6,326 nt of DNA, from NCBI GenBank assembly GCA_002167265.1, contig NHDJ01000075.1, positions 6,599 through 12,924 of the forward strand, in the 5' to 3' direction. Within the stretch, counting starts at the first letter, position 1. Each line of letters begins with the position of its first letter. This DNA comes from Verrucomicrobia bacterium TMED56. GTDB taxonomy: Bacteria; Verrucomicrobiota; Verrucomicrobiia; Opitutales; Seribacteraceae. The notes beneath the pieces are model-generated. The model made no database searches. It had not been told where the DNA came from and worked only from the letters and a program-made list of their open reading frames with translations. Positions 1 through 5,718 of the stretch are shown one piece after another. The position numbers and the translations under genes were made by a program.

Positions 1-624
1 ATGGTGTGCTTTCCCACCACAAGCCACCAAAGCACAAGTGTATTCAGGAGTTGCTTGCCCCAAATGCTCCTGAGCGACGTAACTATCGCCAAATTCTTCT
101 TTTAGCCCATTCAATAACGACTCCGAGCCCACTTCAAATATTCCCATACTACCGGATCCCTTTCTCGGCTTAGCAATCATGGGTAGCCACTCTTTTGTCG
201 CTCGGGTAAGCAGAGTTGTGCGCGGAACAGGAAATCCTCGAGGATCAAGCCATTGATGCGTTAGCCATTTATCTACGAACGTGATCACCAGATGATCTTG
301 AGGCATGATTACTTTGCAGGGAAAAGCAGTGTGAGCACCAGCTTTTGCAAGTGCGAGAATCTCCATGTCACTGCATGGCACAAGATGAGTAATTTCTAAA
401 GACAAAATAATTTCAGATAGTCGATCAAGATACTCTGGCTCATCGCCGCGCGGCACCTCAGTAACCGAAGAACAGAAAAACCGGCCCGGCCAAAGATCTT
501 CAGCATCGGTCCCGTAAACCTCTGCTTGTACGAATGCATCTCCCAAAACTTTAGCGGCCGCCTCGCCCAAATCTCCGTTGACCGCAGTTACTAGAAACCG
601 ATACGGTTTTTTGCTAGCGGGCAT
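1..624 (-). CDS. ATP-grasp carboxylate-amine ligase, 3' end cut by window edge
   Basis: Only the first 208 residues are visible; the frame stays open to base 1, so the C-terminal half and stop lie outside. The N-terminus is a pre-ATP-grasp (Rossmann-like) domain: FLVTAVNGDLGEA at residues 10-22 as the first strand and glycine loop, and THLVPCSDMEI at 79-89. The start of the ATP-binding region follows: a DKW helix at 118-120, FPVPRT at 131-136, IAKPRKGSGSMGIF at 150-163 (K152 the probable ATP-contacting lysine, then the glycine-rich loop) and QEHLGQATPEYT at 185-196. This is the arrangement of CarB/PylC-like ATP-grasp enzymes, which join a carboxylate to an amine through an acyl phosphate. The metal-binding ENPR-type motif would lie past the edge and cannot be checked. 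The ATG at 624-622 overlaps the end of the phosphoesterase gene by 11 nt, implying translational coupling; only a weak GGA precedes it. Family assignment is confident, substrate unknown. Confidence 0.88.
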   Translation of the reverse strand, partial: MPASKKPYRFLVTAVNGDLGEAAAKVLGDAFVQAEVYGTDAEDLWPGRFFCSSVTEVPRGDEPEYLDRLSEIILSLEITHLVPCSDMEILALAKAGAHTAFPCKVIMPQDHLVITFVDKWLTHQWLDPRGFPVPRTTLLTRATKEWLPMIAKPRKGSGSMGIFEVGSESLLNGLKEEFGDSYVAQEHLGQATPEYTCALVACGGKAHH

Positions 625-1318
625 GGCAATCCAATACGTCGCTGAGATACGCTATGTGTGGATCGTGTAATTTGCACATGGCCTGGACAAGACGAACGTC
701 ATAACGCTCGCGTCTTAGATTAAAAGAACGCGAGTCGGTATTCCAAATTGCCCATTGAGCTCCGCCTTGGCGATCACGTGGTTGGCCAACTGAGCCTGGA
801 TTAAGCACCAAAGTTCCTTCAACGAATCGGGCGTTTGCGTAATGAGAATGGCCATAAAAGACAGCATCACGCTTAAGGTGAGTGAACTTTTGCCAAGTAC
901 TCTTGGGTGAATCTGGATATATATACTCAACGGGATTCCACGGCGCGCCGTGGCATAAATGCACTGAGCACCCTGATATGTTCACATCGAACGTATCCGG
1001 CAAGTCTGCTAACCAGCTCATCTGGGTTGAGTCAAGCTGCTCTACGGCTATCTGGTGACCAGATCCATACTTTTTCCGCAGGGCATCAGGATTGCTTTCT
1101 CCTCTTGCGACGGCAAGAGCAATTCGATCATGGTTCCCGGCGATCGTATAGCCATTCAATTCCCTAACTAGGTTAACAACCTCCGAAGGGGAATAGTAAT
1201 AACCCACGAGATCGCCGAGCACTAGCCACATGTCTATACCCTCTTCCTTGGCCGCAGCCATCACAGATTCTAGAGCCGGAAGATTCCCATGAACGTCCGA
1301 AATAACCCCAATTTTCAT
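614..1318 (-). CDS. Calcineurin-like metallophosphoesterase (YfcE-like)
   Basis: A compact 234-residue cytoplasmic protein with the full set of metallophosphoesterase metal ligands: DVH at residues 8-10, GD at 35-36, GNHD at 61-64, CHG at 122-124 and GHSH at 156-159. NPGSVGQPRD at 173-182 is typical of the small YfcE-like branch. Such enzymes hydrolyse phosphomonoesters, phosphodiesters or pyrophosphates with a two-metal centre; the substrate cannot be read from sequence. There is no signal peptide or membrane segment. It lies 50 nt downstream of the SDR gene and overlaps the following ATP-grasp gene by 11 nt, so it probably belongs to the same transcript. In this setting it might dephosphorylate a sugar-phosphate or acyl-phosphate intermediate, or recycle a nucleotide product; that is inference. 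The ATG at 1318-1316 is the natural start because the first metal motif begins seven residues later, although no close Shine-Dalgarno sequence is visible. Confidence 0.93.
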   Translation of the reverse strand: MKIGVISDVHGNLPALESVMAAAKEEGIDMWLVLGDLVGYYYSPSEVVNLVRELNGYTIAGNHDRIALAVARGESNPDALRKKYGSGHQIAVEQLDSTQMSWLADLPDTFDVNISGCSVHLCHGAPWNPVEYIYPDSPKSTWQKFTHLKRDAVFYGHSHYANARFVEGTLVLNPGSVGQPRDRQGGAQWAIWNTDSRSFNLRRERYDVRLVQAMCKLHDPHIAYLSDVLDCHAR

Positions 1319-1368
1319 AACTTTGTAGCGCCAGTTTTCTGATTCCTAATTGAAATAATGGTTGGAAA

Positions 1369-2247
1369 TCACAGAGATGATATCTCGACTCTATAAACAT
1401 TTAACGACTCTCTTATCTCCAAGAGCGCCTCAAAAAATGTTCTGGCCTCGGGAAGCGTCTCGGATGGTTCGACGATCATATCTCTACTCACACCTCCAGC
1501 ACGCATCTGGACTTCGGCGTCTCGATCAATGAACGTCTTCGAGATCAGTTCAAGCATCTCGAAAATAGTTAGGCGTTCCGAGCCAGAAACAAAATGGGTC
1601 CCGACGATCCCATTTACTACAACAAAACGTATTGCTCGCGCCAGGTCTTCAACAAAAATATAATTTCTGCGTGCTCCACCTGACCCATAACAAGTTGGCA
1701 GCCTCTGGGTTTCGATTGCCTCAGCAATGGCAGTATTTATACCGAGATGTCTAGGTCCCGGATACCCAAATATTCCACAGGGCCTGAGGACAGTGAGTGG
1801 ACCCAGATATTCGCCAAATAACCGCTCAGCGCTTCGCTTCGCTTTCGCGTAGGGCAATTCGGGGGATATCTCCGAATTGGCGCTAATGAACGTTTTCTCA
1901 CCGCAAACCAATGATCCAGAAACAAATACAATATGCGACTGGTTTTTTATCGCTATGTCAGTTAATGCTATGACCGCGTCGTGATTAGTGGCACGAAAGT
2001 CGTCCATAGAGGCCTGGCGTGAGAAATCTACGTGAGACGCCAAATGGATGATCACATCGATATCGGAAAGGCTGTCGAGTACATTTATCGCCTCGCCATC
2101 CGAGAAATCAATCTCCATAAAGCCGCTATTTCTATGACTGGAACGCGCCACTCCGATTACATCAAAATCAGTTTCTCGAAACTGCTGCACCACTGATGTA
2201 CCAAGGAACCCTGCAGCTCCCGTGATCAACACTCTCCGCCGCTTCAT
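1369..2247 (-). CDS. NAD(P)-dependent epimerase/dehydratase, extended SDR family
   Basis: A 292-residue extended short-chain dehydrogenase. Residues 9-16 carry the NAD(P)-binding loop TGAAGFLG. D47 lies at the usual adenine-contacting position, HLAS is at 68-71, and a catalytic serine (S110 or S112) sits in VSGSLVCG. The YxxxK pair is Y133/K137, followed by LRPCGIFG at 154-161 and the C-terminal substrate segment RNYIFVEDLARAI at 194-206. The family includes NDP-hexose 4-epimerases, 4,6-dehydratases and 4-ketoreductases, all acting in the cytoplasm on nucleotide sugars; the exact reaction is not resolvable here. At 292 residues it is a little shorter than GalE-like enzymes (about 330-340), which fits the reductase or short epimerase branches better but is not decisive. 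It is the first gene of the second minus-strand block. AAGG lies about 12 nt upstream of the ATG. A 67-nt divergent gap separates it from the acetyltransferase gene. Confidence 0.92.
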   Translation of the reverse strand: MKRRRVLITGAAGFLGTSVVQQFRETDFDVIGVARSSHRNSGFMEIDFSDGEAINVLDSLSDIDVIIHLASHVDFSRQASMDDFRATNHDAVIALTDIAIKNQSHIVFVSGSLVCGEKTFISANSEISPELPYAKAKRSAERLFGEYLGPLTVLRPCGIFGYPGPRHLGINTAIAEAIETQRLPTCYGSGGARRNYIFVEDLARAIRFVVVNGIVGTHFVSGSERLTIFEMLELISKTFIDRDAEVQMRAGGVSRDMIVEPSETLPEARTFFEALLEIRESLNVYRVEISSL

Positions 2248-2314
2248 TTCTAGTTTGTACCTTGCTCCACTGTGGTGTTTATATTAGATCTCTAAGTCAA
2301 GCAAGCTATACAAA
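2248..2314. promoter_or_regulatory. Divergent intergenic region with possible back-to-back promoters
   Basis: This 67-nt gap separates the starts of the SDR gene (minus) and the acetyltransferase gene (plus), so it is the natural place for promoters of both. Its AT-rich core at 2278-2287 reads TATAAA on the minus strand (2283-2278) and TATATT on the plus strand (2280-2285), giving overlapping -10-like hexamers. The -35 matches are poor: TTGCTT with a 15-nt spacer for minus and TTGTAC with a 19-nt spacer for plus. A 5-bp inverted repeat, TTAGA-TC-TCTAA, lies at 2284-2295 and could be an operator half-site pair. None of these signals is strong; the support is mostly the gene arrangement. Confidence 0.3.
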
Positions 2315-2875
2315 ATGCAAATAGACGCACGATTACGTTTTCAACTCAAAGGGAAACATTCGCTCTTTCGAAATCTCGAACCATCGGATATTTCCAGGGA
2401 GTATCTCAAAAGTCTCAGACAAGCAGGGACATATCTCTCAAATACTGGCCCTGAAATTACAAGACACCAGCAAAGCGAGTACCTAAGAGCCATTCTTCGC
2501 TCAGAAAACGACACTATTTTTGGCCTGTTTGTTGAAAAACGACTCATTGGCACAGTAGGTTGTCAAAATATCTCTCGTAGCTCGGAGGCAACCCTAGGAC
2601 TCCTTATTTTTCCAGAAACGATCAGAAATAAAGGTTATGGCTCTACCGCAATCTGGTGCGCGTGTCGTTTGCTGAATGCTGACAGGGGCGTTTATTCATT
2701 TCGTGCAGGCGTAAGCGCCGATAATTTCGCCTCGAAACGATTATTTCATCGTTCCGGATTTCGTGAAACCAAGCATATCGAAAACGAAAACAAAGTGGTT
2801 TATCGGGCTCTAATCTCTGACGTAACTCAACCATCTCAAGTCGAGTCTCCGAAGATTGAGAGATTTCACGATTAA
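2315..2875 (+). CDS. GNAT-family N-acetyltransferase, reversed relative to its neighbours
   Basis: A 186-residue acyl-CoA-dependent N-acyltransferase of the RimJ/RimL-like GNAT branch. The N-terminal strand-helix region includes RNLEPSDISREYL (residues 19-31). A central strand, FGLFVEKRLIGTVG (69-82), precedes the acetyl-CoA pyrophosphate loop RNKGYGSTA (104-112, the R/Q-x-x-G-x-G/A signature). Motif B follows, with N137 and the LFHRSGF turn at 143-149. Related enzymes in glycan clusters (PseH and SpsD types) acetylate amino sugars, which is the best guess here; protein or small-molecule acetylation cannot be excluded. It is the only plus-strand gene, convergent with the cytidylyltransferase and divergent from the SDR gene. 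Hand count gives about 44% GC over 2341-2880, against about 53% in sampled parts of the cytidylyltransferase gene. The ATG lacks a clear Shine-Dalgarno sequence. The last 20 or so residues look like an unstructured tail. Confidence 0.88.
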   Translation: MQIDARLRFQLKGKHSLFRNLEPSDISREYLKSLRQAGTYLSNTGPEITRHQQSEYLRAILRSENDTIFGLFVEKRLIGTVGCQNISRSSEATLGLLIFPETIRNKGYGSTAIWCACRLLNADRGVYSFRAGVSADNFASKRLFHRSGFRETKHIENENKVVYRALISDVTQPSQVESPKIERFHD

Positions 2876-2987
2876 GTTTTTGCAATAAGGAGGGAGGAGG
2901 GACGCTGTCTGATGGAGAACAGTCAAACAACTCGATAATCGAACATTTCCACGCACCTATAAAAATCAATTGAAGTTTCCAGAGTGT
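2876..2987. other. Convergent intergenic gap, no clear terminator
   Basis: This gap separates the 3' ends of the acetyltransferase gene (plus) and the cytidylyltransferase gene (minus). I looked for a GC-rich hairpin followed by a T-run on both strands and found none that convinces. It holds a purine tract (2884-2901), an 11-nt palindrome TCGAT-A-ATCGA (2932-2942) and an 8-nt palindrome TCAATTGA. Transcription may therefore end by a factor-dependent mechanism or read through into the opposite gene. Confidence 0.5.
2889..2901 (+). other. G-rich purine tract, possible two-tier G-quadruplex in the 3' UTR
   Basis: Thirteen bases contain four G-runs (GG, GGG, GG, GGG) separated by single A residues, 13 nt past the acetyltransferase stop. 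Four runs with one-base loops fit a two-quartet quadruplex in RNA or DNA. The tract also reads as a tandem Shine-Dalgarno sequence (AAGGAGG, GGAGG). Eleven nt downstream is an ATG (2912-2914) opening an 8-codon frame that ends at TAA (2936-2938). Whether any of this is functional is unknown. Confidence 0.3.
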
Positions 2988-3704
2988 CTACACGCCCAAA
3001 AGATGCGGGTAACGTGTAGCAAGCGAGAGCGCATCTTCCCAACAAAATTCCTCCGGAAGCCCAGCGAAAAGTTCACGTATCCTAGCCAGATCCTGCGAGG
3101 TATCCAGTGTCCACCGAACATGTCCGAGGTTTATAGGATTCACTAAGTCAACCCTCTCAAAGTCGCCCCAAAGCAAACCGGGATGAACACCTCGAATGTA
3201 TGGGGTCACATGCTCTCGACTGAACTCCTCTTTGGCACACTTTTCTGCTTGCAGCAGTGCCTCCAAAGAGAAAACTTCCACGTCCAGCCCGTCCGGAAAA
3301 GTTCGGCGGTTACAATTTGAGACATAATCGGCTGTCCCCGACAGGAAGCAGCCAACCGCCTTATCGATTACTCTCGGGTCTGACATTGGGCAGTCCCCGG
3401 TTAGTCGAACGATCGTAGAGCCGCCGCTCTGCTCCGCAGCGATTACATAACGCCCCAGAACATCCTTTTCGCTACCTCTAACGCATTTGACACCCAAGCC
3501 ATCACATAACTCGACAATCGCATCATCCGCTCGATTATCAGGCACACAAACTAAAACTTGGTCTAAAGTTCGGGCCCGCTTTACTCTTTTGATCATTTGC
3601 CCGAGAGCAGGCTGACCGCCGATATCCATCAACACCTTGCCTGGCAACCTACTTGACCCGACTCTCGCCTGAATAATCGCAACCACTCTTGCTTGCTGTT
3701 TCAT
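2988..3704 (-). CDS. SpsF-type cytidylyltransferase / nucleotidyltransferase
   Basis: A 238-residue cytoplasmic nucleotidyltransferase related to SpsF (spore-coat polysaccharide synthesis) and to CMP-Kdo synthetases. The N-terminal nucleotide-binding signature IIQARVGSSRLPGK spans residues 10-23. It is followed by GSEKDVLGRY (77-86), RLTGDCPMSDP (100-110, with the metal-binding aspartate D104), FPDGLDVEV (136-144), REHVTPYI (163-170) and RWTLDT (197-202). These are the landmarks of the SpsF branch over its full length. Known relatives use CTP to activate 2-keto sugar acids as CMP-sugars; with a NeuB homologue upstream, activation of the NeuB product is the simplest reading (inference). It follows the dehydrogenase gene after 17 nt and ends its block, facing the acetyltransferase gene. 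The ATG at 3704-3702 is placed just before the first strand, but its Shine-Dalgarno sequence is weak, so translation may depend on the upstream gene. Confidence 0.9.
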   Translation of the reverse strand: MKQQARVVAIIQARVGSSRLPGKVLMDIGGQPALGQMIKRVKRARTLDQVLVCVPDNRADDAIVELCDGLGVKCVRGSEKDVLGRYVIAAEQSGGSTIVRLTGDCPMSDPRVIDKAVGCFLSGTADYVSNCNRRTFPDGLDVEVFSLEALLQAEKCAKEEFSREHVTPYIRGVHPGLLWGDFERVDLVNPINLGHVRWTLDTSQDLARIRELFAGLPEEFCWEDALSLATRYPHLLGV

Positions 3705-3721
3705 TTGCCAGTTGACTGGAC

Positions 3722-4678
3722 CTACTTTGATTGTTTACCCAAGTAGGCAGTCAACGCCGCTACAATCTCGCGACCGATCTTGTTCTGGGCTTGTTCAGTC
3801 GACGCACCGATATGCGGCGTTACAAACACGGCGGGGTGGTCAAGAAGTGTGTGTGCATATTGAGTCATTTCCAGAGGATTATAAAATGGGGGCTCAGGAT
3901 CCAAAACATCAACGGCACATGAGGCCACAATACCACTTTCCAACGCCTCTAACAACGCTCTGTTATTGATCAGAGAGGCCCTCGCCGAGTTAACAATCTT
4001 TACGCCTCTTTTCATCTGCGCAAACTCCCCGGGACCTAACAAATCTCTCGAGAATTCATTCAAGCTCGCATTTAGAGAAATTACATCCGATAGCTCTAAG
4101 AGATCTCCTAGTTGCTCATAGAAAGTCGCTCCACACTTCTCAGCGACCTCTCTTTTTGAGAGATCATGATCGCTACATAAGACATTAACGCCAAACAGGT
4201 TAAGTTTTCTTGCAAGGATTTGACCAACATTTCCAAACCCGATGATCCCGATCGTCTGTGTTTGAAGGTCTACTCCCATCAACACATCCCGATTGAAATT
4301 CCTCGACCGTACCGATTCAATCGCCTGGAACATGTTTCGCGTGAGGCATAAAATCTGCAACAGTACAAATTCTGCGGTCGACTCCGCGTTCGCCGCTGGG
4401 GCACTAATAAGCCGCACCCCTCGGCGAGCCAGCAGGTCTAAATCGATGTTATCAAGACCGGTACCCGCACGAATCACGACTCTGAGGTTTTTATAAACAT
4501 TGAGAAAGTCTTCGTTGACTCTAATGGTACTTTTAATGAGAACGCCATCCATCTCGTCGACCTCATTCTCTATCAGGTAGACCTCTTTACCCACCAGATC
4601 CACCGTCTCAACGACTTCTTGTAGATTTTTGAGGAATGAATCGGGGATTGATTCAAAAATGCCGAGCTTAAAACTCAA
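3722..4678 (-). CDS. SerA-like D-2-hydroxyacid dehydrogenase, short form without ACT domain
   Basis: A 318-residue NAD-dependent D-isomer 2-hydroxyacid dehydrogenase, closest in motifs to D-3-phosphoglycerate dehydrogenase. Visible landmarks are RAGTGLDNID (70-79), NAESTAEFVLL (97-107), the Rossmann loop GIIGFGNVG (144-152) and D170 at the NAD-selecting position. The catalytic trio is R233, E262 (in DPEPP) and H289 (in TPHIGAST, 287-294). It lacks the C-terminal regulatory ACT domain of E. coli SerA (410 residues). Two usually conserved loops differ: SLNASLN at 201-207 where most relatives have SLHxPLT, and NSARASLIN at 230-238 where NTARGxLVD is usual. The substrate may therefore not be phosphoglycerate. 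The start is TTG at 4678-4676, overlapping the previous stop by 4 nt (TTGA); AGGGA with a 6-nt spacer precedes it, and the first strand KLGIF begins at residue 4. It sits inside the NeuB-ATP-grasp-SpsF run, implying a glycan role rather than general serine synthesis. Confidence 0.9.
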   Translation of the reverse strand: MSFKLGIFESIPDSFLKNLQEVVETVDLVGKEVYLIENEVDEMDGVLIKSTIRVNEDFLNVYKNLRVVIRAGTGLDNIDLDLLARRGVRLISAPAANAESTAEFVLLQILCLTRNMFQAIESVRSRNFNRDVLMGVDLQTQTIGIIGFGNVGQILARKLNLFGVNVLCSDHDLSKREVAEKCGATFYEQLGDLLELSDVISLNASLNEFSRDLLGPGEFAQMKRGVKIVNSARASLINNRALLEALESGIVASCAVDVLDPEPPFYNPLEMTQYAHTLLDHPAVFVTPHIGASTEQAQNKIGREIVAALTAYLGKQSK

Positions 4679-5718
4679 TATTTGTCCCTGAAGAGTGTGC
4701 TTCTTGGCAACACTTTGACACCATATGGAATATCACGAGTTGGTATAGACCATCCCCGTGCGAGAGTTATCACGTCTGAAAAAATTGGCAATCCCGCTGC
4801 TTCTGTCACCGCTACACTTCCACTTTGGCGCGGATTAATCTCTACAACCATCGGCACACCATCACGGTCAAACATCACATCACAATCATACAACCAAGAG
4901 AGTTCAAACTGCCGGATTAAGGTCTTGCCCAGTTCGATAAGGTTCTGGTCAAAAACAATCTCATGTCCGGCGTTTGGGACTGCTGAATCAACCCTTTTCC
5001 GCGGGACCACATAAATTGGCTCCCCCCGCCATGCTAATAGATCGAGATCGTAAACTGGCTCTACCAGCCGATCCATCATCATCAAAGGAAACTTCGGAAA
5101 AAGCTCAGACCACACCGAACGATTCTGATCCGCCAGAATCCAAGTGAGTCCACAGTGCACCTCACGCCTATCGCCAAAAGTAAGTAACTGTTCCAAATCC
5201 TGCCGAATTACGACTACCCCTCGTCCACCGCGCTCGGCTGGTGGCTTTAAAACAACATCTCTATCTGACTTAAGACAGTCCTCTAGCCGGCATCGTAAAT
5301 CATATTCATTTTCCAACTCAATGGTATCTGGAACTTGTAGCCCTCTCTCCCTAAGTATTTTGTAGGTCTCGAGCTTATTTGAAAATATTTTCAACAAGTC
5401 GGGATTGATACACGCGACCGAGACTTCAAGAGCTTCAAGGTATCTTTTCTTTTCACTCAGCACCAACGCCTCCTCATCAGACGTTGGGATAACTAAGTTG
5501 ATCTTCTCTGTTTTTATGATCTCGAGAAGTGTAGGAAAATACGCATAATTGGCACCTACCGGAACTTCATAATACTGATCACAAAAACTGCGCCCGACAG
5601 CCACGGGGCTCGCATCGACACCCACTACACGAACATCATTAAATCTGCTTTTCAGTTGGCAAATTAATTCGGGGCCGTATTGACCCCCGACGCAAGTTAG
5701 AAGAACACTATAGGTCAC
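4675..5718 (-). CDS. ATP-grasp carboxylate-amine ligase (CarB/PylC-like)
   Basis: A complete 347-residue ATP-grasp protein. The N-terminal pre-ATP-grasp domain shows TCVGGQYGPE (8-17), GVDASP (33-38) and LVIPTSDEEA (75-84). The linker helix NKLETYKILRERGLQVPDT (114-132) leads into the ATP-binding core with VVLKPPAERGGRG (155-167; K158 and the glycine loop) and a DRLVEPVYDLDLLA segment (216-229). The metal-binding end is DCDVMFDRDGVPMVVE (278-293) followed by INPRQSGS (294-301; E293, N295 and R297 the expected ligands). The family forms amide or peptide bonds from a carboxylate, an amine and ATP. In a glycan cluster, candidate reactions are joining an amino acid or hydroxy acid to an amino sugar, or amidating a sugar acid; neither is proved. 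The GTG start at 5718-5716 overlaps the NeuB stop by one base (TAGTG), with GAGG about 10 nt upstream. Both features indicate one operon. Confidence 0.9.
   Translation of the reverse strand: MTYSVLLTCVGGQYGPELICQLKSRFNDVRVVGVDASPVAVGRSFCDQYYEVPVGANYAYFPTLLEIIKTEKINLVIPTSDEEALVLSEKKRYLEALEVSVACINPDLLKIFSNKLETYKILRERGLQVPDTIELENEYDLRCRLEDCLKSDRDVVLKPPAERGGRGVVVIRQDLEQLLTFGDRREVHCGLTWILADQNRSVWSELFPKFPLMMMDRLVEPVYDLDLLAWRGEPIYVVPRKRVDSAVPNAGHEIVFDQNLIELGKTLIRQFELSWLYDCDVMFDRDGVPMVVEINPRQSGSVAVTEAAGLPIFSDVITLARGWSIPTRDIPYGVKVLPRSTLFRDKY

Noticed and set aside
907..1167. Plus-strand open frame of 86 codons inside the phosphoesterase gene
   Set aside because: It is a shadow of a gene with five intact metal-binding motifs; its own translation is serine- and arginine-rich with no recognisable domain.
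1173..1400. Minus-strand 75-codon frame across the SDR/phosphoesterase junction
   Set aside because: It overlaps both real genes in another frame, and its translation shows no domain; the junction is better explained by a 50-nt intergenic gap.
2812..2865. AATCTCT / AGAGATT inverted repeat as a terminator of the acetyltransferase gene
   Set aside because: The 7-bp AT-rich arms are separated by 40 nt and lie inside the coding sequence, with only a short T-run well downstream; it does not look like an intrinsic terminator.
2932..2942. TCGAT-A-ATCGA palindrome as a hairpin or operator
   Set aside because: A one-base loop cannot form and an opened 4-bp stem is too weak. It lies between convergent 3' ends, where an operator has no obvious job, and a single 11-nt palindrome can arise by chance.
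2643..2969. Minus-strand open frame of 108 codons opposite the acetyltransferase gene
   Set aside because: It lies antisense to a frame with clear GNAT motifs (RNKGYGSTA, SGF), is rich in arginine and charged low-complexity stretches, and resembles no family I recognise.
2248..2987. The acetyltransferase gene as a mobile element or gene cassette with attachment site
   Set aside because: No transposase, integrase, direct repeats or attC-like structure was found at its borders; only orientation and lower GC hint at insertion.
4682..5014. Plus-strand 110-codon frame opposite the ATP-grasp gene
   Set aside because: It is antisense to the conserved EINPR region and has a low-complexity serine/threonine-rich translation.
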